Shown here one piece after another: positions 31,280 to 39,827 of a stretch of DNA of 64,000 nt. A program made the position numbers and the translations under genes. How positions within the stretch are numbered: position 1 is the stretch's first letter; every line of letters begins with the position of its first letter. The notes under the pieces are model-generated. The model saw only the letters and a program-made list of their open reading frames with translations, was not told the DNA's origin and searched no databases. This DNA is from Leucobacter viscericola (GTDB lineage: Bacteria > Actinomycetota > Actinomycetes > Actinomycetales > Microbacteriaceae): NCBI RefSeq assembly GCF_011299575.1, contig NZ_CP049863.1, positions 682,001-746,000 of the forward strand, given 5' to 3'.

Positions 31280-31912
31280 GTGAGCAAGCTCGAACGCAAC
31301 TGGCAGTACGCCGAGCAGTACCCGGGCGAGACTGACGCGCTTGTGCGCGCTCGCAGGCTGTCGCTGGAACTCGGCATTGAGCCGGTCAGCCGCTCAGTTG
31401 GAGCGTACCTCTCTGGGATCGCCGCCCTGAACAAGGCCGAGGCGATCTTCGAGGTCGGCACCGGCGTGGGTGTCAGCGGACTCTCGCTGCTGCGCCACCT
31501 TCCAGACGCCACCCTCACCTCCATCGAGATCGAGCCCGAGCATCTGCGTGAGGCTCGCACGATCTTCGCCGAGGCAGGAATCCCTGCGGCCCGACTCCGC
31601 CTGATCGAGGGTGACGCACTCCACGTGATGCCGCGCCTCAACCTGGGCGCCTACGATCTTGTACTGCTCGACGCGAACACGGCGCAGCTGCTCGACTACT
31701 TCGAGCACGCGCTCAGCATCGTTCGCCCCGGTGGCTGCGTCATCGTTCCGAGTGCGTTCGCTCACGGTCAGGTTCCGGATCCCGCTGCGCGCGACGAGGC
31801 AACTCAAACGATGCGCGACTTGCTCGCCCTTGTCGCCGATTCACCTGCGATCGCTTCGATGCTGTCACCAGCGGGTGACGGGGTGCTCACCATCGTGCGG
31901 CTCGACGGCTAA
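31280..31912 (+). CDS. SAM-dependent O-methyltransferase
   Basis: A 210-residue protein of the caffeoyl-CoA O-methyltransferase-like family. Motif I is FEVGTGVGVSGLSLL (residues about 65-79), followed by IEIEPEHLREA and the metal/substrate region YDLVLLDANTAQLLDY. The GTG start at 31280 follows GGAGGAGAAC. The family is typified by M. tuberculosis Rv1220c; substrate unknown. It lies between tatB and DUF3117, a conserved actinobacterial arrangement. Confidence 0.85.
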   Translation: MSKLERNWQYAEQYPGETDALVRARRLSLELGIEPVSRSVGAYLSGIAALNKAEAIFEVGTGVGVSGLSLLRHLPDATLTSIEIEPEHLREARTIFAEAGIPAARLRLIEGDALHVMPRLNLGAYDLVLLDANTAQLLDYFEHALSIVRPGGCVIVPSAFAHGQVPDPAARDEATQTMRDLLALVADSPAIASMLSPAGDGVLTIVRLDG

Positions 31913-31933
31913 CAAAACCAACCACCACAACAC

Positions 31934-31971
31934 ACAAGTAAGGGCCCTGCTTCTGCAGGGCCCTTACTTGT
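31934..31971. terminator. Bidirectional terminator between convergent genes
   Basis: A perfect 17-bp stem (centred on GGGCCCTGC/GCAGGGCCC, extended by ACAAGTAA/TTACTTGT) with a TTCT loop. It lies between the convergent methyltransferase and DUF3117 genes. Confidence 0.85.
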
Positions 31972-31988
31972 CGTAAATCAGGAGTCGA

Positions 31989-32159
31989 CTACTTGTCGAG
32001 CACTGACGCGAGCACGTCGCGCAGTTCCCCAGCCTCTTGATCGTTCACAGATACCACCAGGCGTCCGCCGCCCTCAAGCGGCACACGCACGACGATCACC
32101 CGGCTTTCACGCACCGCTTCCATGGGTCCATCCCCAGTCCTCGGTTTCATTGCAGCCAT
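31989..32159 (-). CDS. DUF3117 protein
   Basis: A 56-residue protein. Its sequence (MAAMKPRTGDGPMEAVRESR, then VPLEGGGRLVVSVNDQEAGE and LRDVLASVLDK) is the DUF3117 family, conserved across actinobacteria and resembling Rv1211 of M. tuberculosis. The start at 32159 follows GGAGGCGCC. The function is unknown. Confidence 0.87.
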   Translation of the reverse strand: MAAMKPRTGDGPMEAVRESRVIVVRVPLEGGGRLVVSVNDQEAGELRDVLASVLDK

Positions 32160-32232
32160 GGCGCCTCCTCGCAAGTTTGGTCAATCTCTTCTATTATCTG
32201 ATAGCTTTCAGATTCGGCGAAATCGCGTTGCG

Positions 32233-33339
32233 TCATATGGCACCGTTTAGCCACGATTTGAGAGCCTCTGCACCCTCTTCGATCTGTGAAATTGCGACGC
32301 GCTCGTCGTCAGCGTGCGCCAACAACGGGTTACCCGGGCCGAAGTTCACGGCGGGGATTCCGAGAGCTGAGAACCGCGCCACGTCGGTCCAACCGAGCTT
32401 TGCGGTCGGCACGGTTCCGACGGCCTCAACAAAGCGCTGAGCGAGCGGTGCGTCAAGCCCCGGCCGCGCCCCCGACGCCTGATCAACGATCTCAACCTCG
32501 TCGGCGTCAGCAAAGAACTCCTTCACCACGGCGGCGGCTTCGTCGATGCTGCGACTCGGGGCAAAGCGGTAGTTCACCAAGAAGCTGCAGTGATCCGGAA
32601 CCACGTTGCCCGCGACACCACCCTCGATGCCTACGGCATTCAATCCCTCGCGGTACTCCAGGCCATCGACCACTACCCGCTCGGGTTCGTGGGCAGCAAG
32701 TTTTTCAAGCAGCGCTCCCGCGCGGTGGATCGCGTTGACCCCCATCCAGCTGCGAGCGGTGTGGGCTCGTTTGCCCCGCATGGTGACGCGTGCGCGCAGG
32801 GTGCCGTTGCAGCCGCCCTCGATCGTGCCATTGGATGGCTCGCCCAGAATCGCGAAGTCTGCTTCAAACAGCGCCGGATGGTTGCGCATCGCGCGCCCCA
32901 GACCGCTCAGGTCGGCGGACACCTCTTCGTGGTCGTACCAAACCCAGGTGAGATCCACCGCGGGGTCGGTCAGCTCGGCCGCGAGTACCAGCTGCACCGC
33001 AACGCCGGCCTTCATGTCGACGGTGCCGCGCCCCCAGATCATCGCCTCTCCTGTTTCAGGATCAACGGTGTCGCGCACGGGCAGGTTTTCGTTGATCGGC
33101 ACCGTGTCGAGGTGTCCGGCGATCGCCACCCGGCGGACGCGGCCGAGTTCCGTCCGCGCGATGATCGTGTCGCCGTCGCGCGTCACGCTCAGGTGGGGCG
33201 CGTGGTCGCGCAGCATTGCCTCAACCGCGTCGGCAATGGCGCGCTCGTCGCCTGAAACCGATGGAATGTTGCACAGCTGCCGGGTGAGCTCAACCGGGCC
33301 AACTGAAGGATCTAGGGGCTGCGTCGCTAAAGAAGTCAC
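32233..33339 (-). CDS. dapE: Succinyl-diaminopimelate desuccinylase
   Basis: A 368-residue M20-family enzyme that removes succinate from N-succinyl-L,L-diaminopimelate in lysine and peptidoglycan precursor synthesis. Metal-binding residues are visible in IAGHLDTVP, RGTVDMKAG and YDHEEVSADL (the E-E pair with the catalytic Glu). The dimerisation lid (RARVTMRGKRAHTARSW) follows. The start is taken at GTG 33339; no clear ribosome site. It is divergent from dapD by about 40 bases, so the two share a promoter region. Confidence 0.9.
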   Translation of the reverse strand: MTSLATQPLDPSVGPVELTRQLCNIPSVSGDERAIADAVEAMLRDHAPHLSVTRDGDTIIARTELGRVRRVAIAGHLDTVPINENLPVRDTVDPETGEAMIWGRGTVDMKAGVAVQLVLAAELTDPAVDLTWVWYDHEEVSADLSGLGRAMRNHPALFEADFAILGEPSNGTIEGGCNGTLRARVTMRGKRAHTARSWMGVNAIHRAGALLEKLAAHEPERVVVDGLEYREGLNAVGIEGGVAGNVVPDHCSFLVNYRFAPSRSIDEAAAVVKEFFADADEVEIVDQASGARPGLDAPLAQRFVEAVGTVPTAKLGWTDVARFSALGIPAVNFGPGNPLLAHADDERVAISQIEEGAEALKSWLNGAI

Positions 33340-33380
33340 ACAAGCAAGCCTAGAGGCTTGGCACAGATACGATGGTTCCC

Positions 33381-34346
33381 ATGACTGATTCACGCTTCGC
33401 CTGGTCTGCAGGGCTCGCCACCGTCACTACCCAGGGCACCACACTCGATGCCTGGTTCCCCTCCCCCCTGCTGGGCAGGCGCCCTGACGATCGGGACCCG
33501 TGGATCGCACCAGCGGAACTCGCCAAACTGACCGGCACAGACGAGCGACGCGGGGTCGAGCTGCGCTTCGTGAACATCGAGATCGATCTGAACAAGGCCC
33601 CGGCCAGCACCGAAGACGCCTACTTGCGCCTGCACCTGCTGTCGCACTGCCTTGTTGAACCCAACACCATCAATCTTGACGGCATCTTTGGGTTGCTGCC
33701 CAATATCGCGTGGACGACGTCAGGCCCAATGCTGCCCGAAGATTACGCAGCCCGACTCCCCGAGTTGAAGCGCGCCGGGATCACAGCGGTTGGCCTCGAT
33801 AAGTTTCCTCGCCTCACCGACTACGTTGTACCGCGCGGGGTGCGCATCGCTGACAGCTCACGTGTGCGCCTCGGCGCTCACCTGGCTCCCGGTACGACGG
33901 TCATGCACGAGGGCTTCGTAAACTTCAACGCGGGCACACTCGGCGCGTCCATGGTTGAGGGCCGCATCTCGCAGGGTGTCGTCGTCGGCGACGGTTCAGA
34001 CATTGGCGGCGGCGCATCCATCATGGGTACGCTCTCTGGCGGCGGCTCGCAGCGCATCACGATCGGTGAGCGCGCGCTGCTGGGTGCAAACTCCGGGATC
34101 GGCATCTCGATCGGTAACGACAGCGTTGTTGAGGCGGGCCTGTACGTGACCGCAGGCACCAAGGTGCTGCTGCCCAAGGGCACGGTCGGAGACGCTGGCT
34201 CGGACGGCGAGCCGGTCGAGGTGAAGGCCGTGGATCTGTCGGGCCTGCCGAATCTGCTCTTCCGCCGCAACTCGCGCACTGGCGCGGTCGAGGCCATCCC
34301 CCGCGCGGGCTCGGGCATCGTGCTGAACGCGGCCCTGCACGCCTAG
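33381..34346 (+). CDS. dapD: Tetrahydrodipicolinate N-succinyltransferase, actinobacterial type
   Basis: A 321-residue enzyme that succinylates tetrahydrodipicolinate, the step before DapC. The C-terminal part is a left-handed beta-helix made of hexapeptide repeats ([34 protein letters not shown]), a distinctive feature of DapD from actinobacteria. The N-terminal domain ([20 protein letters not shown]) fits as well. ATG 33372 is an alternative, three codons earlier. A short GCACCCC/GGGGTGC hairpin follows the stop (34349-34365). Confidence 0.9.
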   Translation: MTDSRFAWSAGLATVTTQGTTLDAWFPSPLLGRRPDDRDPWIAPAELAKLTGTDERRGVELRFVNIEIDLNKAPASTEDAYLRLHLLSHCLVEPNTINLDGIFGLLPNIAWTTSGPMLPEDYAARLPELKRAGITAVGLDKFPRLTDYVVPRGVRIADSSRVRLGAHLAPGTTVMHEGFVNFNAGTLGASMVEGRISQGVVVGDGSDIGGGASIMGTLSGGGSQRITIGERALLGANSGIGISIGNDSVVEAGLYVTAGTKVLLPKGTVGDAGSDGEPVEVKAVDLSGLPNLLFRRNSRTGAVEAIPRAGSGIVLNAALHA

Positions 34347-34430
34347 CAGCACCCCGTAGGGGTGCCCGTTCATCGACGGAGCTGGCACCCCGGCAGCGAG
34401 GCCTCCTCGTTCGCTGCCTCTGATGCGCCG

Positions 34431-36077
34431 CTACCCCTGAGCAACCACTCGGGCATACAGATCTGGCGCCCTACGGTCAAAGATTGCTGCACCCCAGCGA
34501 ATCCCGATCACAAACACCACGGCTCCCCCGACGAGTCCAACCGCGAGCGTTGTCCAAGCGAGCCAAGGTTCTTCTGTGATTCCTGCCGCGATTGCGAAGC
34601 CAATGGCCGGAAGGGAAAGCAGAGTGAGGGAACCGTACGACCCCGCCATTCCGAGCATGCTCAACATGCCCGCTCCCGGTTTTGACGTAAACGGGTTCTC
34701 TCCCGACTGTGGCACGGGCATCACAAACAGTGCCGAACAGACACTCGCGACACCAAAACCGCCGAGTGTTACTGCGGCAGTAAGCCCGAGCAGGGTTGGC
34801 AACTGGTCAAACCGATCGACAATCGCCGTGGTCACCACCGCAACAATCAGAATCAGCGGAACCGCGACGATCGCGTTCGCCCAGATTCGCCCAAGCCGGT
34901 CATCAATCCCACGTACCCCACGCAACACGTGCGTACTGAATGCTGTGCCGTCATAGGAGATGTCGGTAAAGGTGCTGAGCGAGAGCAAAACAGCGACCGC
35001 GATGGTTGACCCCGGGAGCAGGATCGCGGCACCGGTTGGACCGGAGACGAACCCAAGCACGACTGGCATCACAAACACGACCATGAGGCTCTGCAGGTAT
35101 CGGGGGTCTCGAAGCCAGTAGGTAAACGCGCGCGCCGCTATTGCACCGCGAGGCGTATCGGGAAACTTTCCGAACCAGCCCGTCCCGGAGCGCGCGGTAG
35201 CGCGAGATCCAGAGCCAACAGTGCCAAGGCTTGCGAGGAAGAGCGCCCGCCAAGCGATTCCCAGGACAAGCACTGTGGCGATAGCGATCACAAACTTCGC
35301 AGCGGCCGGAAGCCAGTTGGCCGAAGCGACTTCAGCGGGTACCGCCCACACCGCACCAAGCGGAGTCCACGAGAACACCTCTGCGATCGCGGGGAGACGA
35401 TCGGCGATGCGCGCTATGCCATCCCCGATCGACAGCAAGATCGGACCGAGCATCATGAGCAGTAAAATCAGCAGGCCGCCAATCACCTCGCGGAACCTGC
35501 GGCTTGCCGTCGCGCGAGACAGGGCGGTGACCACCATCTGGCATCCGAGCACACACGTGATGGCTGCTACCGGAGCTAACAAAACAGCTGTGAGCGCCGC
35601 CGCCGGCGAGCGGAACCACGCGACCGCCGTCATGGCAGACACCAAAAGGGTGACAATACCGGGAATTCCGAACAGGCTCGCTGCGGCAACACCAGCAAGT
35701 TGCACGCCGGGGGTGATGGGTATGGCCACCAACCTTGCAGGGTCGAGAGTGCGGTCCATCCCCGAAAAAACGATCGGACCCACTATCCAGCCGAGCACAA
35801 TGGCTACACCAACCAGTACCAACACGGTTCGGGCGACCTCGACTGGCACCAACGTGAGCCCGATGAGCCCAAACACCGCGCTCGTCAGAATGCCGAGACC
35901 GTAGAGTGCTCCGAGGATCGCCCCAACGAGCTGCCACGGATGCCGTCTCAGCGTGTTCCACATCACCACGAATCGAAGAGCAACAAGCACACGAATGCGC
36001 GCGAGCGCGCCGGTTCGTGCCTGGCTTTGAGACTCAGGTGCGAGCGCTCCGGCGGTCGTCAGGAATGATTCAGCCAC
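34431..36077 (-). CDS. ABC transporter permease (exporter type)
   Basis: A 548-residue membrane protein with many hydrophobic segments (for example LVGAILGALYGLGILTSAVF, VARTVLVLVGVAIVLGWIVG, LIGLTLVPVE, SLLLSLPAIGFAIAAG), of the fused ABC-2-like type. I start at GTG 36077 (AGGGG, five bases before), overlapping the ATPase gene by 19 bases. The substrate is unknown. The ATPase just upstream and the coupling suggest a two-gene exporter, possibly for drugs, lipids or peptides. The similar arrangement near dapE and tatB in M. tuberculosis is Rv1217c-Rv1218c, though I cannot verify orthology. Confidence 0.78.
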   Translation of the reverse strand: MAESFLTTAGALAPESQSQARTGALARIRVLVALRFVVMWNTLRRHPWQLVGAILGALYGLGILTSAVFGLIGLTLVPVEVARTVLVLVGVAIVLGWIVGPIVFSGMDRTLDPARLVAIPITPGVQLAGVAAASLFGIPGIVTLLVSAMTAVAWFRSPAAALTAVLLAPVAAITCVLGCQMVVTALSRATASRRFREVIGGLLILLLMMLGPILLSIGDGIARIADRLPAIAEVFSWTPLGAVWAVPAEVASANWLPAAAKFVIAIATVLVLGIAWRALFLASLGTVGSGSRATARSGTGWFGKFPDTPRGAIAARAFTYWLRDPRYLQSLMVVFVMPVVLGFVSGPTGAAILLPGSTIAVAVLLSLSTFTDISYDGTAFSTHVLRGVRGIDDRLGRIWANAIVAVPLILIVAVVTTAIVDRFDQLPTLLGLTAAVTLGGFGVASVCSALFVMPVPQSGENPFTSKPGAGMLSMLGMAGSYGSLTLLSLPAIGFAIAAGITEEPWLAWTTLAVGLVGGAVVFVIGIRWGAAIFDRRAPDLYARVVAQG

Positions 36078-36835
36078 GCCGGCCCCTGCAAATGTTGGCG
36101 ACCACCGACAAGCTCGACGAATCGATCTTCGAGAGTGGACGTGCCGCGCACCTCGTCGACCGTTCCCGCTGCGAGCACTCGACCTTCCGCCACAACAGCA
36201 ACGTGGTCGCACATTCGCTGCACGAGATCCATCGAGTGGCTCGACACGACCACGGTGCCACCACCGCGCACAAACCCGTCCAAGATGTCGCGGATATTTG
36301 CCGCCGAGACCGGATCGACCGATTCAAACGGTTCATCAAGAACGAGCAGTCGAGGCGCGTGCACAAGCGCGCACGCCAGAGCAACTTTTTTGGTCATGCC
36401 CGCTGAGTAATCAACGACGAGAGTGCCACCGGCTCCCGTAAGGTCGAGCATCGTAAGCAAGTCAGCACAGCGTTGAGCCGCAACCTCGGCGCTGAGACCG
36501 GCTAGCAGACCGTTGTAGGTGATGAGCTGTTCGCCCGTCAGCCGATCAAACAGCTTCACACCGTCCGCGAGCACACCGACGAGCTCCTTCGCTTCGGTGG
36601 GCCTCTGCCAGACATCGTTCCCAGCGATCAGCGCTTGACCAGCATCCGGCCGCAATAGTCCTGTGGCCATCGAGAGCGTGGTGGTTTTGCCAGCGCCATT
36701 TGGGCCAACGATGCCGAAACACGAACCCGTCGGAATAGCCAGCGAGATGCCGTCAACAGCTATCTTTTCACCGAATCGTTTGACGAGACCACGAAACTCT
36801 AACGCGGGCGCAGTGGCTACCATCCCGTCATTCAC
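36059..36835 (-). CDS. ABC transporter ATP-binding protein
   Basis: A 258-residue ATPase. Walker A is GPNGAGKTTT (residues about 40-49), the signature is YSAGMTKKVALA (an atypical LSGGQ), Walker B is RLLVLDEPFESVD, and the switch His is in VVSSHSMDL. The start is GTG 36835 (or ATG 36823). It precedes the permease gene with a 19-base overlap, so the two form one export system. Confidence 0.87.
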   Translation of the reverse strand: MNDGMVATAPALEFRGLVKRFGEKIAVDGISLAIPTGSCFGIVGPNGAGKTTTLSMATGLLRPDAGQALIAGNDVWQRPTEAKELVGVLADGVKLFDRLTGEQLITYNGLLAGLSAEVAAQRCADLLTMLDLTGAGGTLVVDYSAGMTKKVALACALVHAPRLLVLDEPFESVDPVSAANIRDILDGFVRGGGTVVVSSHSMDLVQRMCDHVAVVAEGRVLAAGTVDEVRGTSTLEDRFVELVGGRQHLQGPAWLNHS

Positions 36836-36846
36836 CCTGCTGCGTC

Positions 36847-38145
36847 CTAGCGGTTAATGTGGCGCTCTGGGCTGCCAATGTAGAGCTGCTGCGGGCGACC
36901 GATCTTGGTCTGCGGATCCTCGCGCGCCTCGCGCCACTGCGCGATCCAGCCGGGTAGGCGGCCGATCGCAAACAGCACGGTGAACATACGCGTCGGGAAG
37001 CCCATGGCCTTGTAGATGACACCCGTGTAGAAGTCAACGTTCGGGTAGAGCCTGCGCTCCTTGAAGTAGTCATCTTCGAGGGCGATCTGCTCGAGCTCTT
37101 GCGCAAGGCCGAGCAGCGGGTCGTTGACACCGAGCTCCTGCAGCACCTTGGCGGCGCTGTCCTTGACGATACGCGCACGCGGATCGTAGTTCTTGTAGAC
37201 CCGGTGCCCGAAGCCCATAAGCTTCACGCCGTCTTCCTTGCGCTTCACCTTCTCAACGAAGGTCTCCACACTCTGACCGGAGTCGCGGATCTGCGCGAGC
37301 ATGTCGAGCACGGCCTCGTTCGCGCCGCCGTGAAGCGGACCCGAGAGCGCGTTGATGCCGGCCGAAACGGACGAGAACATGTTGGCGCCGGTTGATCCTA
37401 CGAGACGCACCGTAGAGGTAGAGGCGTTCTGCTCGTGGTCAGCGTGCAAAATCAGCAGCTTGTCGAGCGCATCGACGAGCACGGGGTTCATCACGTACTT
37501 CTCGGCCTTGTTGCCGAAGTTGAGACGCAAGAAGTTCTCGACAAAGCTGAGGTTGTTGTCGGGGTACAGGAACGCCTGGCCGATCGACTTCTTGTGCGCG
37601 TAAGCGGCAAGAATCGGCAGCTTTGCAAGCAGGCGGATCGTATTCACCTCTACAAACTCGGGCACCGCGGTGTCGAGCGAGTTCTCGTAGTAGGTCGACA
37701 TGGTCTGCAGGCCGCCGGAGAGCACCGCCATCGGGTGCGCCGTGTGGGGCACTCCCTCGAAGTAGTAGCGCATGTCTTCGTGCAGCAGAGTGTGACGACG
37801 AATCTCGTTGTCAAACTCAGAGAGCTGATCGGGAGTCGGCAGCTCTCCGTAGATAAGTAGGTAGGCAACCTCAAGGAAGGTCGACTGCTGTGCGAGCTCC
37901 TCAATCGGGTAGCCGCGGTAGCGCAGAATGCCCTGATCGCCATCGATGTATGTAACCGCGGATCGCGTGGAAGCTGTGTTTACAAAGCCGTAGTCAAGTG
38001 CGGTCAAACCGCTCTGCCGAGTGAGCGAGCTCACATCAATTGCGGAGTTGCCGTCTACCGCCTGCGAGATCGGGAACTCTGCTGATCCACCGGGAAACGT
38101 CAGCTTCGCGGTCGCGGCATCCTGGCCGTGAGTCGATTCAGTCAC
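36847..38145 (-). CDS. gltA: Citrate synthase
   Basis: A 432-residue type II citrate synthase that condenses acetyl-CoA and oxaloacetate. The catalytic His and Asp motifs are visible in HADHEQNAS, GPLHGGANEAV, FGHRVYKNYDPRAR and VDFYTGVIYKAMGF. The N-terminal segment (GYPIEELAQQSTFLEVAYLL) is complete. It is distinct from the second citrate synthase-like gene (prpC) at 51506. A near-palindromic CTTGAC-GTCGAG lies about 125 bases upstream (38271-38282). Divergent or regulatory spacing of 150 bases separates it from dapC. Confidence 0.93.
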   Translation of the reverse strand: MTESTHGQDAATAKLTFPGGSAEFPISQAVDGNSAIDVSSLTRQSGLTALDYGFVNTASTRSAVTYIDGDQGILRYRGYPIEELAQQSTFLEVAYLLIYGELPTPDQLSEFDNEIRRHTLLHEDMRYYFEGVPHTAHPMAVLSGGLQTMSTYYENSLDTAVPEFVEVNTIRLLAKLPILAAYAHKKSIGQAFLYPDNNLSFVENFLRLNFGNKAEKYVMNPVLVDALDKLLILHADHEQNASTSTVRLVGSTGANMFSSVSAGINALSGPLHGGANEAVLDMLAQIRDSGQSVETFVEKVKRKEDGVKLMGFGHRVYKNYDPRARIVKDSAAKVLQELGVNDPLLGLAQELEQIALEDDYFKERRLYPNVDFYTGVIYKAMGFPTRMFTVLFAIGRLPGWIAQWREAREDPQTKIGRPQQLYIGSPERHINR

Positions 38146-38270
38146 GTCGTCTCCTTGTGGGTCTCAACTGGCGACGTGTCGGGTGCGACACCGCCATTCC
38201 TACACCATATCGGCTCCCGAGAGAGCACTAGGCCGCACTGCCGTTCCGACCTGTGCTCAACCTAGAATAT

Positions 38271-38282
38271 CTTGACGTCGAG
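38271..38282. promoter_or_regulatory. Near-palindrome upstream of citrate synthase
   Basis: CTTGAC-GTCGAG within TATCTTGACGTCGAGCAA, one mismatch from a perfect dyad, about 125 bases before gltA. It could be a regulator site for TCA-cycle control; no regulator can be named. Confidence 0.25.
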
Positions 38283-38294
38283 CAAAATGTCGAT

Positions 38295-39398
38295 TCAGAG
38301 ACTCGCCGAGATGCGCGAGGCAGCCTCCGCGACGTGTTCGTCGCTCGCGGTCAACGCGAGACGCACATGCTGCGGAGAATCATCTCCGTAGAAGTGTCCG
38401 GGGCCCACCACGATGCCCAATTTCGCGAACTCAGCGACACTGTCCCAGGCATCGACGCCGTGGGTCACCCACAGATAGAGCCCGGCTTCGCTCCCCTCGA
38501 TGCGGTAACCGGCCGCGATCAGGGCAGGGGCGAGGATCTCGCGCCGTGCTCGATACCGGGCAAGCTGATCCGAGACATGGGTTTCGTCGGCCAGCGCCGC
38601 AATCATCGCTGCCTGCACCGGGGCGGGCTGCATGAGTCCCGCGTGCTTTCGCACGGTGAGTAGTTTCTCGACGAGTTCGGGATCTCCAGCGAGGAAGGCC
38701 GCCCGGTACCCCGCGAGGTTCGACTGCTTGCTGAGTGAGTACACGCTGAGCACGCTGCTGTGGTCTGTGCCCACGACACGCGGATCAAGGATCGACGGGA
38801 TCCGCTCGACATCCCAGGGCGCTTCCCACCCAAACTCGGCGTAGCACTCGTCTCCAGCGATCACCGCTCCGAGTTCTCGAGCTCGCTCGACGGCGGCCTG
38901 CAAGGCGGCAATGTCTTTCACACGACCGTCAGGGTTCGAGGGTGAGTTGATCCACACCAGGCGCGTATTGGCTGGCCACTCAGCGGGGTCATCCGCTGCA
39001 ACAGCGTCGGCCCCAACGAGCGCAGCACCCATTGCGTAGCTTGGGTAGGCAATTCGCGGGAACACCACGGCTTCGCCGCGCTCGATCCCGAGCAAAAATG
39101 GGAGCAGCGCCACCAGTTCTTTTGAACCGATCGTGGGGAGCACGGCTTCGGGCGCAACCGTCACACCGCGCCTGCGCAGGAACCACTCAGCGATCGCCTC
39201 ACGCAGTTTTGGGGTGCCTGCGGTCGCCGGGTAAGCGTGGGCGTCGGTTGCGGCGGCGAGCTCCTCACGCACGCTCTCGGGGGTCGGGTCGACCGGAGAG
39301 CCGATGGAGAGGTTTAGCGGGCCCTGCGGGTGGCGTGCAGCCTCAGCGAGGTACGGCTCCATCGCGTCCCACGGGTAATCGGGCAGCGATTCCCGCAC
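38295..39398 (-). CDS. dapC: Succinyldiaminopimelate transaminase
   Basis: A 367-residue fold type I PLP enzyme that makes N-succinyl-L,L-diaminopimelate from the keto precursor in lysine/cell-wall synthesis. The PLP lysine is in YSLSKQSNLAGYR, the Asp in DECYAEFGWE, and the substrate region in INSPSNPDGR. The DapC assignment (rather than general aminotransferase) comes from the N-terminus (LPDYPWDAMEPYLAEAARHP) and from its position next to the 7Fe ferredoxin, as in M. tuberculosis Rv1178/Rv1177. Confidence 0.88.
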   Translation of the reverse strand: MRESLPDYPWDAMEPYLAEAARHPQGPLNLSIGSPVDPTPESVREELAAATDAHAYPATAGTPKLREAIAEWFLRRRGVTVAPEAVLPTIGSKELVALLPFLLGIERGEAVVFPRIAYPSYAMGAALVGADAVAADDPAEWPANTRLVWINSPSNPDGRVKDIAALQAAVERARELGAVIAGDECYAEFGWEAPWDVERIPSILDPRVVGTDHSSVLSVYSLSKQSNLAGYRAAFLAGDPELVEKLLTVRKHAGLMQPAPVQAAMIAALADETHVSDQLARYRARREILAPALIAAGYRIEGSEAGLYLWVTHGVDAWDSVAEFAKLGIVVGPGHFYGDDSPQHVRLALTASDEHVAEAASRISASL

Positions 39399-39401
39399 GG
39401 G

Positions 39402-39722
39402 CTACTCCCCCTGCGGCGGAAGGGCCGCGATGACAGGGTGGTCGAAGTTGTAGATGCCGACCTTGGCGGCGCCACCTGGCGAGCCAATCTCGTCAAAGAA
39501 CTCAACGTTGGCCTTGTAGTAGTCAGACCACTCACTCGGCAGGTCGTCTTCGTAGTAGATCGCTTCGACGGGGCAGACGGGCTCGCAGGCACCGCAGTCA
39601 ACGCATTCGTCGGGGTGGATGTACAGCGATCGCTCACCCTCGTAGATGCAGTCCACCGGACACTCATCCACGCACGCGCGATCCTTCACGTCCACACATG
39701 GAAGTGCGATCACATAGGTCAC
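39402..39722 (-). CDS. fdxA: 7Fe ferredoxin (3Fe-4S/4Fe-4S)
   Basis: A 106-residue electron carrier. The N-terminal half has [17 protein letters not shown] (with the 3Fe-4S pattern), and the second cluster is bound by [12 protein letters not shown]. The C-terminal extension ([19 protein letters not shown]) is typical of the mycobacterial FdxA/FdxC group. The start is GTG 39722. It ends three bases before the dapC start, so the pair is likely co-transcribed. Confidence 0.9.
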   Translation of the reverse strand: MTYVIALPCVDVKDRACVDECPVDCIYEGERSLYIHPDECVDCGACEPVCPVEAIYYEDDLPSEWSDYYKANVEFFDEIGSPGGAAKVGIYNFDHPVIAALPPQGE

Positions 39723-39827
39723 GACGCCCCACCTCTCGTCTCGTTTCGGGCCCCGCGGCAAACGCGGAGCGAATGGACCCAGTCTACCCGCGCAGGCGGG
39801 TGAGGGTTTGAGCGCGACACGGTTACA

